A DNA stretch of 64,000 nucleotides from Planktothrix paucivesiculata PCC 9631 (GCF_900009265.2 NZ_LR735016.1:131782-195781); one strand, 5' to 3'; shown: positions 44,117 through 53,623, numbered from the stretch's first letter. Program-made: numbers and translations. Notes: generated from the sequence alone by a model not told the origin.

Positions 44117-45694
44117 ATGACTACAATTCAGGAAATTCTTTTATTAAAACGTACTGTCAATGAGTTTATAGAAGATTTACAAAAATCTACTCAAGAAATC
44201 CAAGATTTATACTGCTTGGATCAAATACCTTGGATTATTGGTGTATCTTGGGGAAAAGATAGTACAGCAACATTACAACTAATTTGGAATGCTATCTCAA
44301 AACTGCCTATAGAAAAGCGTCAAAAAACAATTTATGTAATTACAACAGATACTTTAGTTGAGAATCCTATTGTTTCTACTTGGGTGCGTAAATGTATTAC
44401 TCAACTAAAAAAAGCTATTCAAGAGCAAAATATGCCAATGGAAGCTCATTTATTACATCCAGAAGTTTCACATACTTATTGGGTTGGTTTAATTGGTAAA
44501 GGTTATCCCGCACCTCGTCTTAAATTTCGATGGTGTACTTCTCGATTAAAAATTGATCCATCTAATCGCTTTATTCGTGATGTTGTAAGAACTAATGGGG
44601 AAAGTATTATAGTTCTAGGAACTCGCAAAAGTGAAAGCGTTAGTCGTGGCAAGAGGATGAGAGAACTTGAAGGTCAGCGAGTCCGTGAACGCCTCAGTCC
44701 TAATGTTAGTTTGCTCAATTCTTTAGTTTATACGCCGATTGAAGATTGGCGTACTGATGAAGTTTGGATGTATTTAATGCAGTGGGAAAACCCTTGGGGG
44801 GGTAATAATCAAGAATTATTCGTTTTATATCGAGGTGCAACCGCAGATAATGAATGTCCCTTAGTTGTGGATACCTCAACCCCTAGCTGTGGTGATTCTA
44901 GGTTTGGATGTTGGGTTTGTACTTTGGTTGATAGTGATAAATCATTAACCGCAATGATACAAAATGATCAAGAAAAAGAATGGTTACAACCTCTGATTGA
45001 TATTCGTTTAGAATTAGATATCCAAAATGATCGAGAGAAACGAGATTTTAGACGACTTGTTGGAAAAGTTCAACTATTTGAACGTAATATTGATGGAGAA
45101 ATATCCGTCGAACCCATTCCGGGGCCCTATACCAAAAAATGGCGAGAACATTGGTTAAGACGGGTATTAGAAGCGCAACAACAAATTAGACAAACAGCGC
45201 CCGAAGAATATCGAGATACAACCTTAATTACCATAGGAGAACTGAGCGAAATCAGGAGAATATGGTTAGAAGAAAAACACGAATTTGATGATAGTGTACC
45301 TAAAATCTATCAGGAAGTTATGGGAGAAACCTTTGAAGACCCCCGTTTGGGTGCAGGAAATACCGTCCTCGGTGTAGATGAATGGGAATTATTAGAAGAA
45401 CTCAGTCAAGGAGATACAATGTATATGGAATTAATGGCAAAACTGATTGATACAGAACGTCAATATAAAACCATGGCAAGACGAAATGGCATTTATGATG
45501 ATTTAGAAAAGTGTTTAGAAACCAGTTCTCGACCTCAAGAACAAGCTATTAATAACGCTCATTATGAACGCAATTTAAAAGAAGCCGCCAAAACCGGAAA
45601 TGTTGAACAAGTCAAGCACGCCATAGAAGACAAAAACCCCGAACCTCCACAACAGTTAAGTTGGGGAAGTTTGAAATTTCAAAACCCTACCTAA
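44117..45694 (+). CDS. dndC: DNA phosphorothioation protein DndC
   Basis: A 525-residue PAPS-reductase/ATP-pyrophosphatase-like protein. The PP-loop is GVSWGKDSTATLQL (about 42-55). The cysteines C140 (RWCTSRLK) and C258, C265, C268 (CGDSRFGCWVC) are the expected 4Fe-4S ligands. DndC activates the sugar-phosphate backbone with ATP before sulfur is inserted by the DndA/IscS-derived persulfide; no dndA is in the window, so a host IscS or SufS probably supplies it. The length matches the family. A hairpin-rich insertion separates it from dndD. Confidence 0.95.
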   Translation: MTTIQEILLLKRTVNEFIEDLQKSTQEIQDLYCLDQIPWIIGVSWGKDSTATLQLIWNAISKLPIEKRQKTIYVITTDTLVENPIVSTWVRKCITQLKKAIQEQNMPMEAHLLHPEVSHTYWVGLIGKGYPAPRLKFRWCTSRLKIDPSNRFIRDVVRTNGESIIVLGTRKSESVSRGKRMRELEGQRVRERLSPNVSLLNSLVYTPIEDWRTDEVWMYLMQWENPWGGNNQELFVLYRGATADNECPLVVDTSTPSCGDSRFGCWVCTLVDSDKSLTAMIQNDQEKEWLQPLIDIRLELDIQNDREKRDFRRLVGKVQLFERNIDGEISVEPIPGPYTKKWREHWLRRVLEAQQQIRQTAPEEYRDTTLITIGELSEIRRIWLEEKHEFDDSVPKIYQEVMGETFEDPRLGAGNTVLGVDEWELLEELSQGDTMYMELMAKLIDTERQYKTMARRNGIYDDLEKCLETSSRPQEQAINNAHYERNLKEAAKTGNVEQVKHAIEDKNPEPPQQLSWGSLKFQNPT

Positions 45695-45696
45695 CC

Positions 45697-45802
45697 CTCG
45701 TTCCCAGGCTCCCGCCTGGGAATGACTGATGCAGGCTCCCGCCTGCTATTATTGGAGGCGGAGCCTCCTTAAGAGCATTTCTAGGTAGAACCTAGAAACG
45801 AG
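45697..45802. repeat. Hairpin-rich MITE-like insertion between dndC and dndD
   Basis: About 106 bases contain CCCAGGCTCCCGCCTGGG, GCAGGCTCCCGCCTGC and GGAGGCGGAGCCTCC, three hairpins in a row. The ends are CTCGTTCCCAGG and the inverted CCTAGAAACGAG. It interrupts the dndC-dndD intergenic space and may weaken read-through. Confidence 0.85.
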
Positions 45803-45841
45803 ATAAACGGGATAAAAATTAACCTTTAAACTTTTAATTTT

Positions 45842-47827
45842 ATGATTTTCTTAGAATTAACTTTAGAAAACTTTGGCCCCTATCGAGGCAAACAAGTAAT
45901 TGATTTACGCCCTAAAATTAATGATAATGTGATTAGTCCCATTGTCTTATTTGGAGGTATGAATGGGGGCGGAAAAACTACCTTAATGGATGCAATGCGG
46001 CTCGCCCTTTATGGACAACGCGCCCAATGTTCTACCCGGGGAAGTTTAAGTTATCCTGAATTTCTCAAACAAGCGGTTAATAAACAAACCCTAGCCCATG
46101 AAGAAACCAGTGTAGAATTATTATTTGAACATATTGTTAAAAATATGCAAGTCGAGTTTCGGGTTAAACGTCGCTGGACAAAAAACCCGAAAAATGGTAA
46201 GGATATTTTAGGCATATTAATTGATGACTGGCCGGACTCCGCTTGGGTAGAAACCTGGGATGAGCGCATCGAAGATTTTTTCCCTATTGGAATTTCTAAC
46301 TTGTTTTTATTTGATGGGGAACAGGTCAAGGAATTAGCCGATTTAGACAGTCCTCCTAATGTTGTGGTACAAGCTATTCAATCTTTATTAGGATTAGAAT
46401 TATCTGAACGTTTAGCCGTAGATTTAGATATTTTAGCTAACCGTAAACGCCGACAGTTAGCTGACTCAAAAGATTTAGCTTATTTAGAAGAAATTGAAAC
46501 TAAATTAAATCAGTACAAATCGGAAAAAGAGGCGGCGGAAATAGCGGTAGAAGAATTAAAAATTAAGGCCGGAATTGCCAAGAAAAAGTTAAATCAAGCT
46601 AAGGAAAAGTTTAAACTCGAAGGGGGTAAAATAGCCGGAGAACGGAGTCAACTAGAGAAAAAGTTAGAGGAGGAGAAAGAAAAAGCCCAACAACAACGGC
46701 AACGTCTTGGTGAGTTAGCCGGGGAAGGTTTACCCTTAAGTTTAATTCAACCTTTATTAATTCAAGCGCGAAAGCAAGGAAAACAGGAGTTAAACTGGGA
46801 AAAAGCCAAGGTAGCCCAGGATTTTATTAAAGATCGAGATCAGCGATTATTCGAATATTTAGAAGAACTTAATATTGCTAAAAAGCAGTTAGAAAGTGTT
46901 AAAATCTATCTGGAAACCGATTATCAAAATTTGACCGAAAATCATCATAATCAAGAAAAGATATTTTTAGAAATTGATGAAAAAGTTTTCAGTCAATTAG
47001 GAACGTTTTTAGACCATCAACTTCCCAGTCAAATCCAACAATCTCAGGACGTTTTAGAGGCGTTAAGAGTAATTGAAGATACCCTATCTAGTCTGGATAA
47101 ACAATTGGCTATTGCAGCCCCTCCAGAGGTCTATGAACAACTGTTAGAAACGGTATCCCAAGCCCAAACCGAATACACTAAAATTGAAACTGCGATCGAA
47201 GTAGCAGAACAGCACGCTAAAAAATGTTTAACTGAATATGAAAAGGTTAAAAAAGAGCTAGAAAAATATAGTCAAAATACCATTGATCGAAAAAATGCCA
47301 ATCATATTATTGAGACTATTAGTAAAGTTCAGAACTCTTTAAAAATATTTAAAGAGAAATTAACCCTGAAAAAATTGAATAAACTAGAAGTAGAAGTGAC
47401 TGAATGTTTCCGCTATTTATTGCACAAATCAGACTTAGTACATCGAGTGGTAATTGCTACGGAAGACTTTAGTTTATCCCTGTACGATCCCCAGGGACAA
47501 CCTGTAGAGAAACATCGCCTATCTGCGGGAGAAAAACAACTATTAGCGATCGCCTTTTTATGGGGTTTAGCTCGGGTTTCAGGACTCAATTTACCCATCG
47601 CCATTGACACCCCCCTGGGTCGTTTAGACTCCTCCCACCGTCAAAACCTAATTGAACGGTATTTTCCCGCAGCTAGTCATCAAGTTATTTTACTCTCAAC
47701 GGATACAGAAATTGCCCAAAAGGAAGTTAATAGTTTACGAGAACAAGATGCGATCGCCCGTGAATACCTACTCAAATATGATCCCAAACAACGCCAAACC
47801 AGGATAGAACTAGGTTATTTCTTTTAA
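45842..47827 (+). CDS. dndD: DNA phosphorothioation ATPase DndD
   Basis: A 661-residue SMC/Rad50-like ATPase. Walker A is FGGMNGGGKTTLMDA (about 37-51), and long coiled coils (about 210-500) are rich in E, K and Q. The C-terminal half has LSAGEKQLLAIAFLWGLA (signature) and LPIAIDTPLGRLDSSHRQNL (Walker B and D-loop). DndD couples ATP hydrolysis to DNA nicking or distortion for sulfur insertion. The two GCGATCGC sites in its 3' part and its codon use are closer to the host than dndBC. The stop is followed by the right inverted repeat. Confidence 0.94.
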   Translation: MIFLELTLENFGPYRGKQVIDLRPKINDNVISPIVLFGGMNGGGKTTLMDAMRLALYGQRAQCSTRGSLSYPEFLKQAVNKQTLAHEETSVELLFEHIVKNMQVEFRVKRRWTKNPKNGKDILGILIDDWPDSAWVETWDERIEDFFPIGISNLFLFDGEQVKELADLDSPPNVVVQAIQSLLGLELSERLAVDLDILANRKRRQLADSKDLAYLEEIETKLNQYKSEKEAAEIAVEELKIKAGIAKKKLNQAKEKFKLEGGKIAGERSQLEKKLEEEKEKAQQQRQRLGELAGEGLPLSLIQPLLIQARKQGKQELNWEKAKVAQDFIKDRDQRLFEYLEELNIAKKQLESVKIYLETDYQNLTENHHNQEKIFLEIDEKVFSQLGTFLDHQLPSQIQQSQDVLEALRVIEDTLSSLDKQLAIAAPPEVYEQLLETVSQAQTEYTKIETAIEVAEQHAKKCLTEYEKVKKELEKYSQNTIDRKNANHIIETISKVQNSLKIFKEKLTLKKLNKLEVEVTECFRYLLHKSDLVHRVVIATEDFSLSLYDPQGQPVEKHRLSAGEKQLLAIAFLWGLARVSGLNLPIAIDTPLGRLDSSHRQNLIERYFPAASHQVILLSTDTEIAQKEVNSLREQDAIAREYLLKYDPKQRQTRIELGYFF

Positions 47828-47922
47828 CAACAACTTCCATATTTCTTTGTGTCTTCGTGTCTTTGTGGTTAAACTCCAGCGCCAAAAAATATTAATCTTG
47901 AAAAAAAATTCATTTTTTGCCT

Positions 47923-47978
47923 AGGGGGTTGACAAAACCCGCCGTCTGGGGGACAATGCTTGTAGGGGTTTACACGCC
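47923..47978. repeat. Right copy of the dnd inverted repeat, with promoter-like sequence towards dndE
   Basis: The inverted partner of 41023-41078. On the plus strand TTGACA (47929-47934) and GACAAT (47952-47957) are 17 bases apart and point to dndE, whose start is 300 bases downstream. The inward flank has GTGTCTTTGTGGTT, matching the left flank. Confidence 0.85.
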
Positions 47979-48257
47979 CATACGCTTGAATAATTAATCA
48001 ACACGCTACAAAAGTTGAGTCACTCCCCTAACTCGGTGTGTGGTGAAAACAAGAATATTTGTTAACCCAAACTTAACAAAAGTCTATTTTTCATCAAGAT
48101 TTTGTAAAGAAGTCTCAACACCAGGGAACACTTTCTCATGTTCCAGGTATAAAATGCTTAGTATATAAATCTAAAATCCGTAGATTCCCATATAAAACCC
48201 ATATAAAAACGGAATAGGCAATGACAACTCCCACACTGATCACTGATCACTGAACCA
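47979..48257. other. Leader region of dndE, no gene seen
   Basis: This 279-base stretch between the right inverted repeat and dndE contains ACTGATC heptamers at about 48235-48252 (CACTGATCACTGATCACTGA) just before the dndE start. No other feature is supported. Confidence 0.5.
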
Positions 48258-48659
48258 ATGGAACCCCCCGTAGAACGAATCCGCCTATCCCAAACGGCGA
48301 AGGAGCAACTAACCAAACTCAAACGAATTACCAAAATAGAAAACTGGAATATTCTGTGCCGTTGGGCTTTGTGTCGTTCCCTAGCCGAGTCAACCATTCC
48401 TTCCCCGGTGCCCATCCCCGCCGATAGCAACGTGGAAATGACATGGCAAGTCTTTGGGGGAGAGATGGGTGATTTATTCACCCTTGCCCTAAAGCAACGT
48501 TGCCATAATGACCATTTAGGAATCGACCCAGAAACCCTTGCCACCCAGTTTCGCCTGCACCTGCACCGAGGAATTAGTTACCTAGCAGGTGATCAGAATC
48601 TCAAACAGATTGAAGATTTCATCGCCCTCACCCCCGCCCAAAACCCTGTTAACCCATAA
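48258..48659 (+). CDS. dndE: DNA sulfur modification protein DndE
   Basis: A 133-residue protein starting MEPPVERIRLSQTAKEQLTK, with WNILCRWALCRSLAE and MTWQVFGGEMGDLFTLALKQ. These are the recognisable DndE helices. DndE forms a tetramer and binds nicked double-stranded DNA in the Dnd complex. Unlike usual dndCDE clusters, it is 430 bases from dndD and lies beyond the inverted repeat. There is no good ribosome-binding site; CACTGATC repeats precede the ATG. Confidence 0.88.
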   Translation: MEPPVERIRLSQTAKEQLTKLKRITKIENWNILCRWALCRSLAESTIPSPVPIPADSNVEMTWQVFGGEMGDLFTLALKQRCHNDHLGIDPETLATQFRLHLHRGISYLAGDQNLKQIEDFIALTPAQNPVNP

Positions 48660-48802
48660 ACGAAACGGCAGAGCACAGCACGATCATGCTCTCTCCTCAA
48701 CTTTCTAGGGGAACTCGCCGCGCCGAACAAAATTGTTAAACTAGAAACGAGAGGATAATCTCCGTGATCATACTGAATAAAGAATCTGGAACGGTGAATG
48801 CC

Positions 48803-49288
48803 ATGACTATAGATTCTAACCGCAGATATCATAATGTGATGGAAGACTTAGTTGCTGAGGAAGTCAAGCGTCAATTAGCAACCCTGTCTCCTCGACTCTG
48901 CCAATACATCAAACGAGTTGAAGTCGAAACCTATGCCCTCAACCGTTTACCGCCGCTTTATGCTTCCTGTCAAGAAGGTTGGATGCAGCAACTCAAAAGG
49001 GGAAGGGAAGAATTCCATGCCCCAATTAAAACCGCAGTTCGACAGGCGATCGCAGCCGTTCAACGGGACTTGCTACGACATTCCACCCCATTGTCCCCAG
49101 AAGAATCAACCCCAGTGAAGGAGGAGAGTCCCAAACCAGAGGCTGCCCAAATCTTACCCCGTCATGCCGCTGAATCCCCCGTACCACCTCCCCCTGGGCT
49201 CGATCGGAAAGTTGTCCACCGTAATCGGGCTTTTGCCGATAATTACTCGCGCAAAGAAGCCTCAATTCGAGATGGCTGGCACGGTTAA
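48803..49288 (+). CDS. ComFB-family c-di-GMP receptor (CdgR type)
   Basis: About 161 residues with the ATG at 48803 ([16 protein letters not shown]); a GTG at 48764 would add 13 residues. The ComFB domain covers [40 protein letters not shown] and [16 protein letters not shown], followed by a Pro-rich disordered tail with [18 protein letters not shown]. Cyanobacterial ComFB proteins (Slr1970/CdgR) bind c-di-GMP and affect cell size or motility. Its stop codon shares bases with the convergent ftsZ stop codon. Confidence 0.8.
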   Translation: MTIDSNRRYHNVMEDLVAEEVKRQLATLSPRLCQYIKRVEVETYALNRLPPLYASCQEGWMQQLKRGREEFHAPIKTAVRQAIAAVQRDLLRHSTPLSPEESTPVKEESPKPEAAQILPRHAAESPVPPPPGLDRKVVHRNRAFADNYSRKEASIRDGWHG

Positions 49289-50562
49289 CGCTTGGGAGGA
49301 TTGCGACGTCGCAGGAAGTCAGGAATATCTAACCCAGGTTGCCCCGGGCTGGCAGGGGTTGGGGGTTGGTTTGGGCTTGAAGGTGCCGGAATCACGGGAA
49401 TATTCCCCTGGGGTACGCTGGTCGTCCGGGTAACGGGGATAGCACTTTTGTTTTCTCCTGAGAACCCGGTGGCAATTACCGTGATTTTCACTTCTCCCTG
49501 CATCCGTTCATCAATTACCGCCCCAAAAATAATATTGGCATTGGGATCAACCACTTCATAGATGGTTTCGGCTGCTGCATTCACCTCATGTAAGGTTAAA
49601 TCCGTGCCTCCGGTAATATTAAATACAACCCCCTTGGCTCCATCAATAGAAGATTCCAATAAAGGAGAGGCGATCGCAGCCACAGCAGCCTCCCGAGCCC
49701 GGGATTTCCCGGATGCAATCCCAATCCCTAATAGGGCAGACCCGGCATCGGCCATCACTGCCCGAACGTCGGCAAAATCCACGTTTACTAACCCCGGAAT
49801 CGTAATAATATCCGAAATCCCCTGCACCCCTTGGCGCAAGACATCATCGGCATAACGAAAGGCTTCCTGCACGGGGGTTTGTTCGGCAATCACCTCTAAT
49901 AATTTATTATTCGGAATCACAATTAAGGTGTCAACCCTCGATTGTAATGCCGCGATTCCCTCATCGGCTTGGGAAATTCGCCGTCTGCCTTCAAAGTGAA
50001 AGGGACGAGTCACCACCCCAATAGTTAAAGCTCCCAGTTCCTTCGCCACCTCCGCCACCACAGGAGCCCCACCGGTTCCAGTTCCGCCTCCGAGTCCGGC
50101 GGTAATAAAGACTAAATCAGCCCCTTCCAAGGCTTTTTGAATTTCTTCTCGGGATTCTTCAGCCGCTTTTTGACCGATGGCGGGATTTCCACCCGCCCCT
50201 AGTCCCTTGGTTAGTTTCTGACCAACTTGTAGACGTTTTTGGGCTTTGGAAAGGGTTAAGGCTTGGGCATCGGTATTCATTGACCAAAACTCGATCCCGG
50301 CGACCTGGCTGTCAATCATGCGGTTAACAGCGTTACCGCCACTACCACCCACACCAATCACTTTGATCTTTGCAGCATTGCTCGGAATAATATCACCACT
50401 CCAAGAATCTTCACGGGGCATATCTTTAGAATCGTTATTAGGGTTAACTATTAGTTCTTTTCTACGGAATGGATTCGCCGAATCTTCTGTCAACCAGGGA
50501 TTCGCTTTTTCGACCGCATCAGAATTGCCTTGGGTAGACCCCAGATTATTCTTAACTGTCAT
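49285..50562 (-). CDS. ftsZ: Cell division protein FtsZ
   Basis: A 425-residue tubulin-like GTPase. [15 protein letters not shown] starts the Rossmann fold at about residue 69; the tubulin signature [13 protein letters not shown] is present, and the T7 loop reads [13 protein letters not shown]-terminal extension (about 60 residues) and the C-terminal tail [14 protein letters not shown] are typical of cyanobacteria. It polymerises into the Z ring at midcell. It follows ftsQ on the same strand with a 162-base gap containing ATTACTG heptamers. No ftsA is present, as expected in cyanobacteria. Confidence 0.97.
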   Translation of the reverse strand: MTVKNNLGSTQGNSDAVEKANPWLTEDSANPFRRKELIVNPNNDSKDMPREDSWSGDIIPSNAAKIKVIGVGGSGGNAVNRMIDSQVAGIEFWSMNTDAQALTLSKAQKRLQVGQKLTKGLGAGGNPAIGQKAAEESREEIQKALEGADLVFITAGLGGGTGTGGAPVVAEVAKELGALTIGVVTRPFHFEGRRRISQADEGIAALQSRVDTLIVIPNNKLLEVIAEQTPVQEAFRYADDVLRQGVQGISDIITIPGLVNVDFADVRAVMADAGSALLGIGIASGKSRAREAAVAAIASPLLESSIDGAKGVVFNITGGTDLTLHEVNAAAETIYEVVDPNANIIFGAVIDERMQGEVKITVIATGFSGENKSAIPVTRTTSVPQGNIPVIPAPSSPNQPPTPASPGQPGLDIPDFLRRRNPPKR

Positions 50563-50724
50563 TTTAATTTTAAATTAGGGTTAATAGGGTAGCACATGGT
50601 TACTGATTACTGATTACTGCAATAGTCAACGTCCCCAACACTTTTAAACACAAACACTATAGGGTAAGTTGGACTAGAAACCAAGTCCTTGAGGAGAGTT
50701 ATTCCTTCCCAGGTAAACGATCGA

Positions 50725-51588
50725 TTAGTTAGACGGAGATTCCTCCGGGGATAATCGGCTTTTATCGGTGCTTTCCGGTGGAATTTGGAGCAGGGGTTGC
50801 TGGGGATTTTTCAGATCAAAATACATCATTTGAGTCCGATCCAATTGGGGGGGAATATTTCTCATCCGATCAATCACCTGTAACTGTTCCGGGAATTTGG
50901 ACGTATAGGGCCCCAGATGCACCGTGCCAATTTCCGTCTCCAGAATCAGATTATTCGGATCTTCCCAATTAATTTGGGAGATTTTCACCGGACTGCGACC
51001 AATGGCTTGATACACTTGGGGCCAGTAGGAACGATACTGATTAAAGTTCCCGATCACCTTCAGGGTAGGAAGTTGTTGGGATTGTTCTAATTCCCGATAG
51101 TTTTCCAATGGCATCCAGTCCCCGGTGGCATCTAACCATCCGATGGCATCATTTTCTCCTCTAAGCGCCGGGGCCCCGGCGGGATGGGCGATCGCCACGG
51201 GTTTTCGCTCTTGAATATTAACCGTTAAACTGGGGGGGAATAACTGACGGGTGACATGGGCGGAGGCAATTTGACCCCGGGATTCCAGACCCGATGCTAA
51301 AACCTGGGGTTGAATTTTCCACAGAGATTGAGGATAGGACAAGGGCAGTAGGGAACGAACCATTTGATCGGACAATAGCTGATTGCCTTCGACTTTGACT
51401 TGTTCGGGTTGGCGAATCAACCAGAGGGGTTGGTTAATCAGCCAAAACATCCCCCCAGTCAAGCTACCCAGCGCCAGGGTTTGCCATAACATTTGAACTA
51501 ACTTTAGGCGACGTTGACGTCGTAACTGCTGGCGTTGACGTCGTAATTGATGGGTTGAAAGAGATTTAATCTGGGTCAGATTGCCCAT
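50725..51588 (-). CDS. ftsQ: Cell division protein FtsQ/DivIB
   Basis: A 287-residue single-span protein: a basic cytoplasmic N-terminus (RRQRQQLRRQRRLKLVQML), a membrane helix (about 35-55) and a POTRA domain (VKVEGNQLLSDQMVRSLLPL) followed by a beta domain with GTVHLGPYTSKFPEQLQVID. It links the divisome with septal wall synthesis. It precedes ftsZ, the usual cyanobacterial order. Confidence 0.9.
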   Translation of the reverse strand: MGNLTQIKSLSTHQLRRQRQQLRRQRRLKLVQMLWQTLALGSLTGGMFWLINQPLWLIRQPEQVKVEGNQLLSDQMVRSLLPLSYPQSLWKIQPQVLASGLESRGQIASAHVTRQLFPPSLTVNIQERKPVAIAHPAGAPALRGENDAIGWLDATGDWMPLENYRELEQSQQLPTLKVIGNFNQYRSYWPQVYQAIGRSPVKISQINWEDPNNLILETEIGTVHLGPYTSKFPEQLQVIDRMRNIPPQLDRTQMMYFDLKNPQQPLLQIPPESTDKSRLSPEESPSN

Positions 51589-51685
51589 GGGTAGCTTTGT
51601 TTCACCTCACCACTGGTCACCGCCAACAATTTAGCATATTCTGTATCGACCTATTTCTAATTGCTTGGGTGATTTTGCCCTACCT

Positions 51686-51738
51686 ATCCGGTGATTCCCC
51701 CCCATCCGGTGATTCCCCCCCATCCGGTGATTCCCCCC
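51686..51738. repeat. Three tandem copies of an 18-bp unit
   Basis: ATCCGGTGATTCCCCCCC is repeated three times head to tail (copy 3 one C shorter). It lies in the divergent region between ftsQ and the P-loop ATPase gene. Confidence 0.95.
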
Positions 51739-51819
51739 ATCCTGAAACATGACTCCGGTAGCTAAACTAATATTTTCAGAGTCACCCGTTAAATTGATAC
51801 AGAGGTTAAGAGTTTAATT

Positions 51820-53154
51820 GTGATCGAGCTTGACTTAAGCAGATTTTATAAAGCCTGTAACCCCAGTAAGACCATTGATATGGCTAACCCCGAAGATCGA
51901 AAGTATTACATCGATTTTTCCTCCGTCCGGGGTAATGATATCATTCGAGAATTGAGTCGCACCATTACTTTGCTATCCCATGATGAACCCACCTGTCAAT
52001 TATTTAGTGGTCATATAGGTTGTGGGAAATCAACGGAATTATTTCGTCTCAAGGATTTATTAGAACGTCAGGGATATCACGTTGTTTACTTTGAATCCTC
52101 CCAAAACCTGGATATGGCGGATGTGGATATTAGTGATGTTTTATTAATGATTGCTCGTCAGGTGAGTGAAAGTTTAGAAGCGGATCAAATTCGTCTCAAA
52201 CCCGGATATTTTTCTAACTTATTTACCGAAATTTCCGAGTTGATGCAAACGCCCATTCAACTCTCTGCCGAAGCCGAATTATCCGTCGGTATCGCTAGAA
52301 TCACAGCCAAAACCAAGGATTCTCCCAAACTCCGTTCCCAATTAAGACAATATTTAGAACCTCGTACCAGCAGTATTTTAGATGCCATTAATGATGAAAT
52401 ATTAGCTCGGGCAAATACGGCGTTACAGGCCAAGGGGAAAAAAGGAATTGTCGTGATTGTCGATAACTTAGATCGAATTGATAACTCTCCTAAACCCTGG
52501 GGAAGAACTCAACCGGAATATCTATTTGTCGATCGCGGTGAACAACTCAAACGCCTCAATTGTCATGTAGTTTTTACTATTCCCTTAACCCTAATGTTTT
52601 CTAATGACTATGATCGGCTCTCCAGTCGATTTGGAGTCAAACCCAAAGTTTTACCTATGGTTCCAGTTTGCCTGCGGGATGGTACAGAAAACCCCTCGGG
52701 GATGATGAAATTACAACAAATGGTATTAGCCCGAGCCTTTCCTGATATCCCCCCGGAAGATCGTTTTGAGTTAATATCCACTTTATTTGATAGTCCCGAA
52801 ACCTTGGAGCGTTTATGTTTAATTAGTGGGGGTCATATTCGACGTTTATTAATGTTGATGTACAGTTGTTTACAACAGGAAGATCCCCCATTTACCCGGG
52901 CTTGTTTGGAGCAGGTGATTCAAGAATATCGAGATGATCTTTTAGGTGCAATTACTCAAGAAGAATGGGAATTATTATTACGAGTGGTAAAAACTCAAAA
53001 AGTCACCGGGGAAGATGAATGTCAAACCCTACTTCGTAGTATGTTTGTTTTTGAATATCGGGATCAAGAGGGTCGTTGGTTTGGAATTAATCCCGCTTTG
53101 ACCCAAAGCAGTCAATACAAATTATTGGTCAATTCTATGACAAAAATAGCTTAA
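51820..53154 (+). CDS. P-loop ATPase paired with the STAND gene
   Basis: A 444-residue NTPase: Walker A SGHIGCGKSTELFRL (about 63-77) and Walker B GIVVIVDNLDRID (about 210-222) with the hhhhDxxDR pattern of KAP/STAND-type ATPases. VFTIPLTLMFSNDYDRLSS is a sensor-like stretch, followed by a helical lid and a C-terminal winged-helix-like part. No membrane span. A GTG start (51820). I do not know a specific function; cyanobacteria often carry it near STAND/WD40 genes. The following gene starts 470 bases downstream with a MITE between. Confidence 0.8.
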   Translation: MIELDLSRFYKACNPSKTIDMANPEDRKYYIDFSSVRGNDIIRELSRTITLLSHDEPTCQLFSGHIGCGKSTELFRLKDLLERQGYHVVYFESSQNLDMADVDISDVLLMIARQVSESLEADQIRLKPGYFSNLFTEISELMQTPIQLSAEAELSVGIARITAKTKDSPKLRSQLRQYLEPRTSSILDAINDEILARANTALQAKGKKGIVVIVDNLDRIDNSPKPWGRTQPEYLFVDRGEQLKRLNCHVVFTIPLTLMFSNDYDRLSSRFGVKPKVLPMVPVCLRDGTENPSGMMKLQQMVLARAFPDIPPEDRFELISTLFDSPETLERLCLISGGHIRRLLMLMYSCLQQEDPPFTRACLEQVIQEYRDDLLGAITQEEWELLLRVVKTQKVTGEDECQTLLRSMFVFEYRDQEGRWFGINPALTQSSQYKLLVNSMTKIA

Positions 53155-53183
53155 CTTATGTTCACGGTTTACGACATAATTCA

Positions 53184-53290
53184 GCTATAACAATCCTGAA
53201 TAAGTTCTGATAAATTATAGGACTAAAACCCTTACGGTAGGAGCAATTTGTCAATTGACCCTACCGTAAATCAAATTGGATTGCTATAGG
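53184..53290. repeat. MITE-like element in front of the STAND gene
   Basis: Ends are GCTATAACAATCC (53184-53196) and GGATTGCTATAGG (53278-53290), an inverted pair with one mismatch. Inside, TTACGGTAGG and CCTACCGTAA (53232-53241 and 53260-53269) make a second stem. No ORF. Confidence 0.8.
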
Positions 53291-53623
53291 TTGATGACTA
53301 CTTGAGGTTTTTTGTGATCTTAGGTTAATTTATCATCAGAAACAAGCTACATTTGAGGTTGATTTTGGTAAACAAATATACAATATAGTTTTTTTGTTTA
53401 TATTCTTTTAATTTTTCACTGAATCAGTTATCTTTATATAAAAGATAAGGAAGTTTACAGGACTTAAAAACCCTCCACTCTTTTTAATAGCACTCAAATT
53501 TGTTCTAGGATTACACACCCCATGTCCCCAATTTGAAAGCGGGACTTTCAAAGCACAAATATTAATAACAGTGTTTCTGATTTTCCTAATTCAATCCAAT
53601 TATCATCAGCGTGAGATTTTACC
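53291..53623. other. Leader region of the STAND gene
   Basis: This 333-base AT-rich stretch has no supported gene. A T-rich run follows the MITE (near 53390-53420). It should hold the promoter of the STAND gene; I cannot place it with confidence. Confidence 0.5.

Noticed and set aside
48158..48544. 128-codon minus-strand ORF over dndE
   Set aside because: It lies antisense to the clear dndE coding region and reads like shadow translation.
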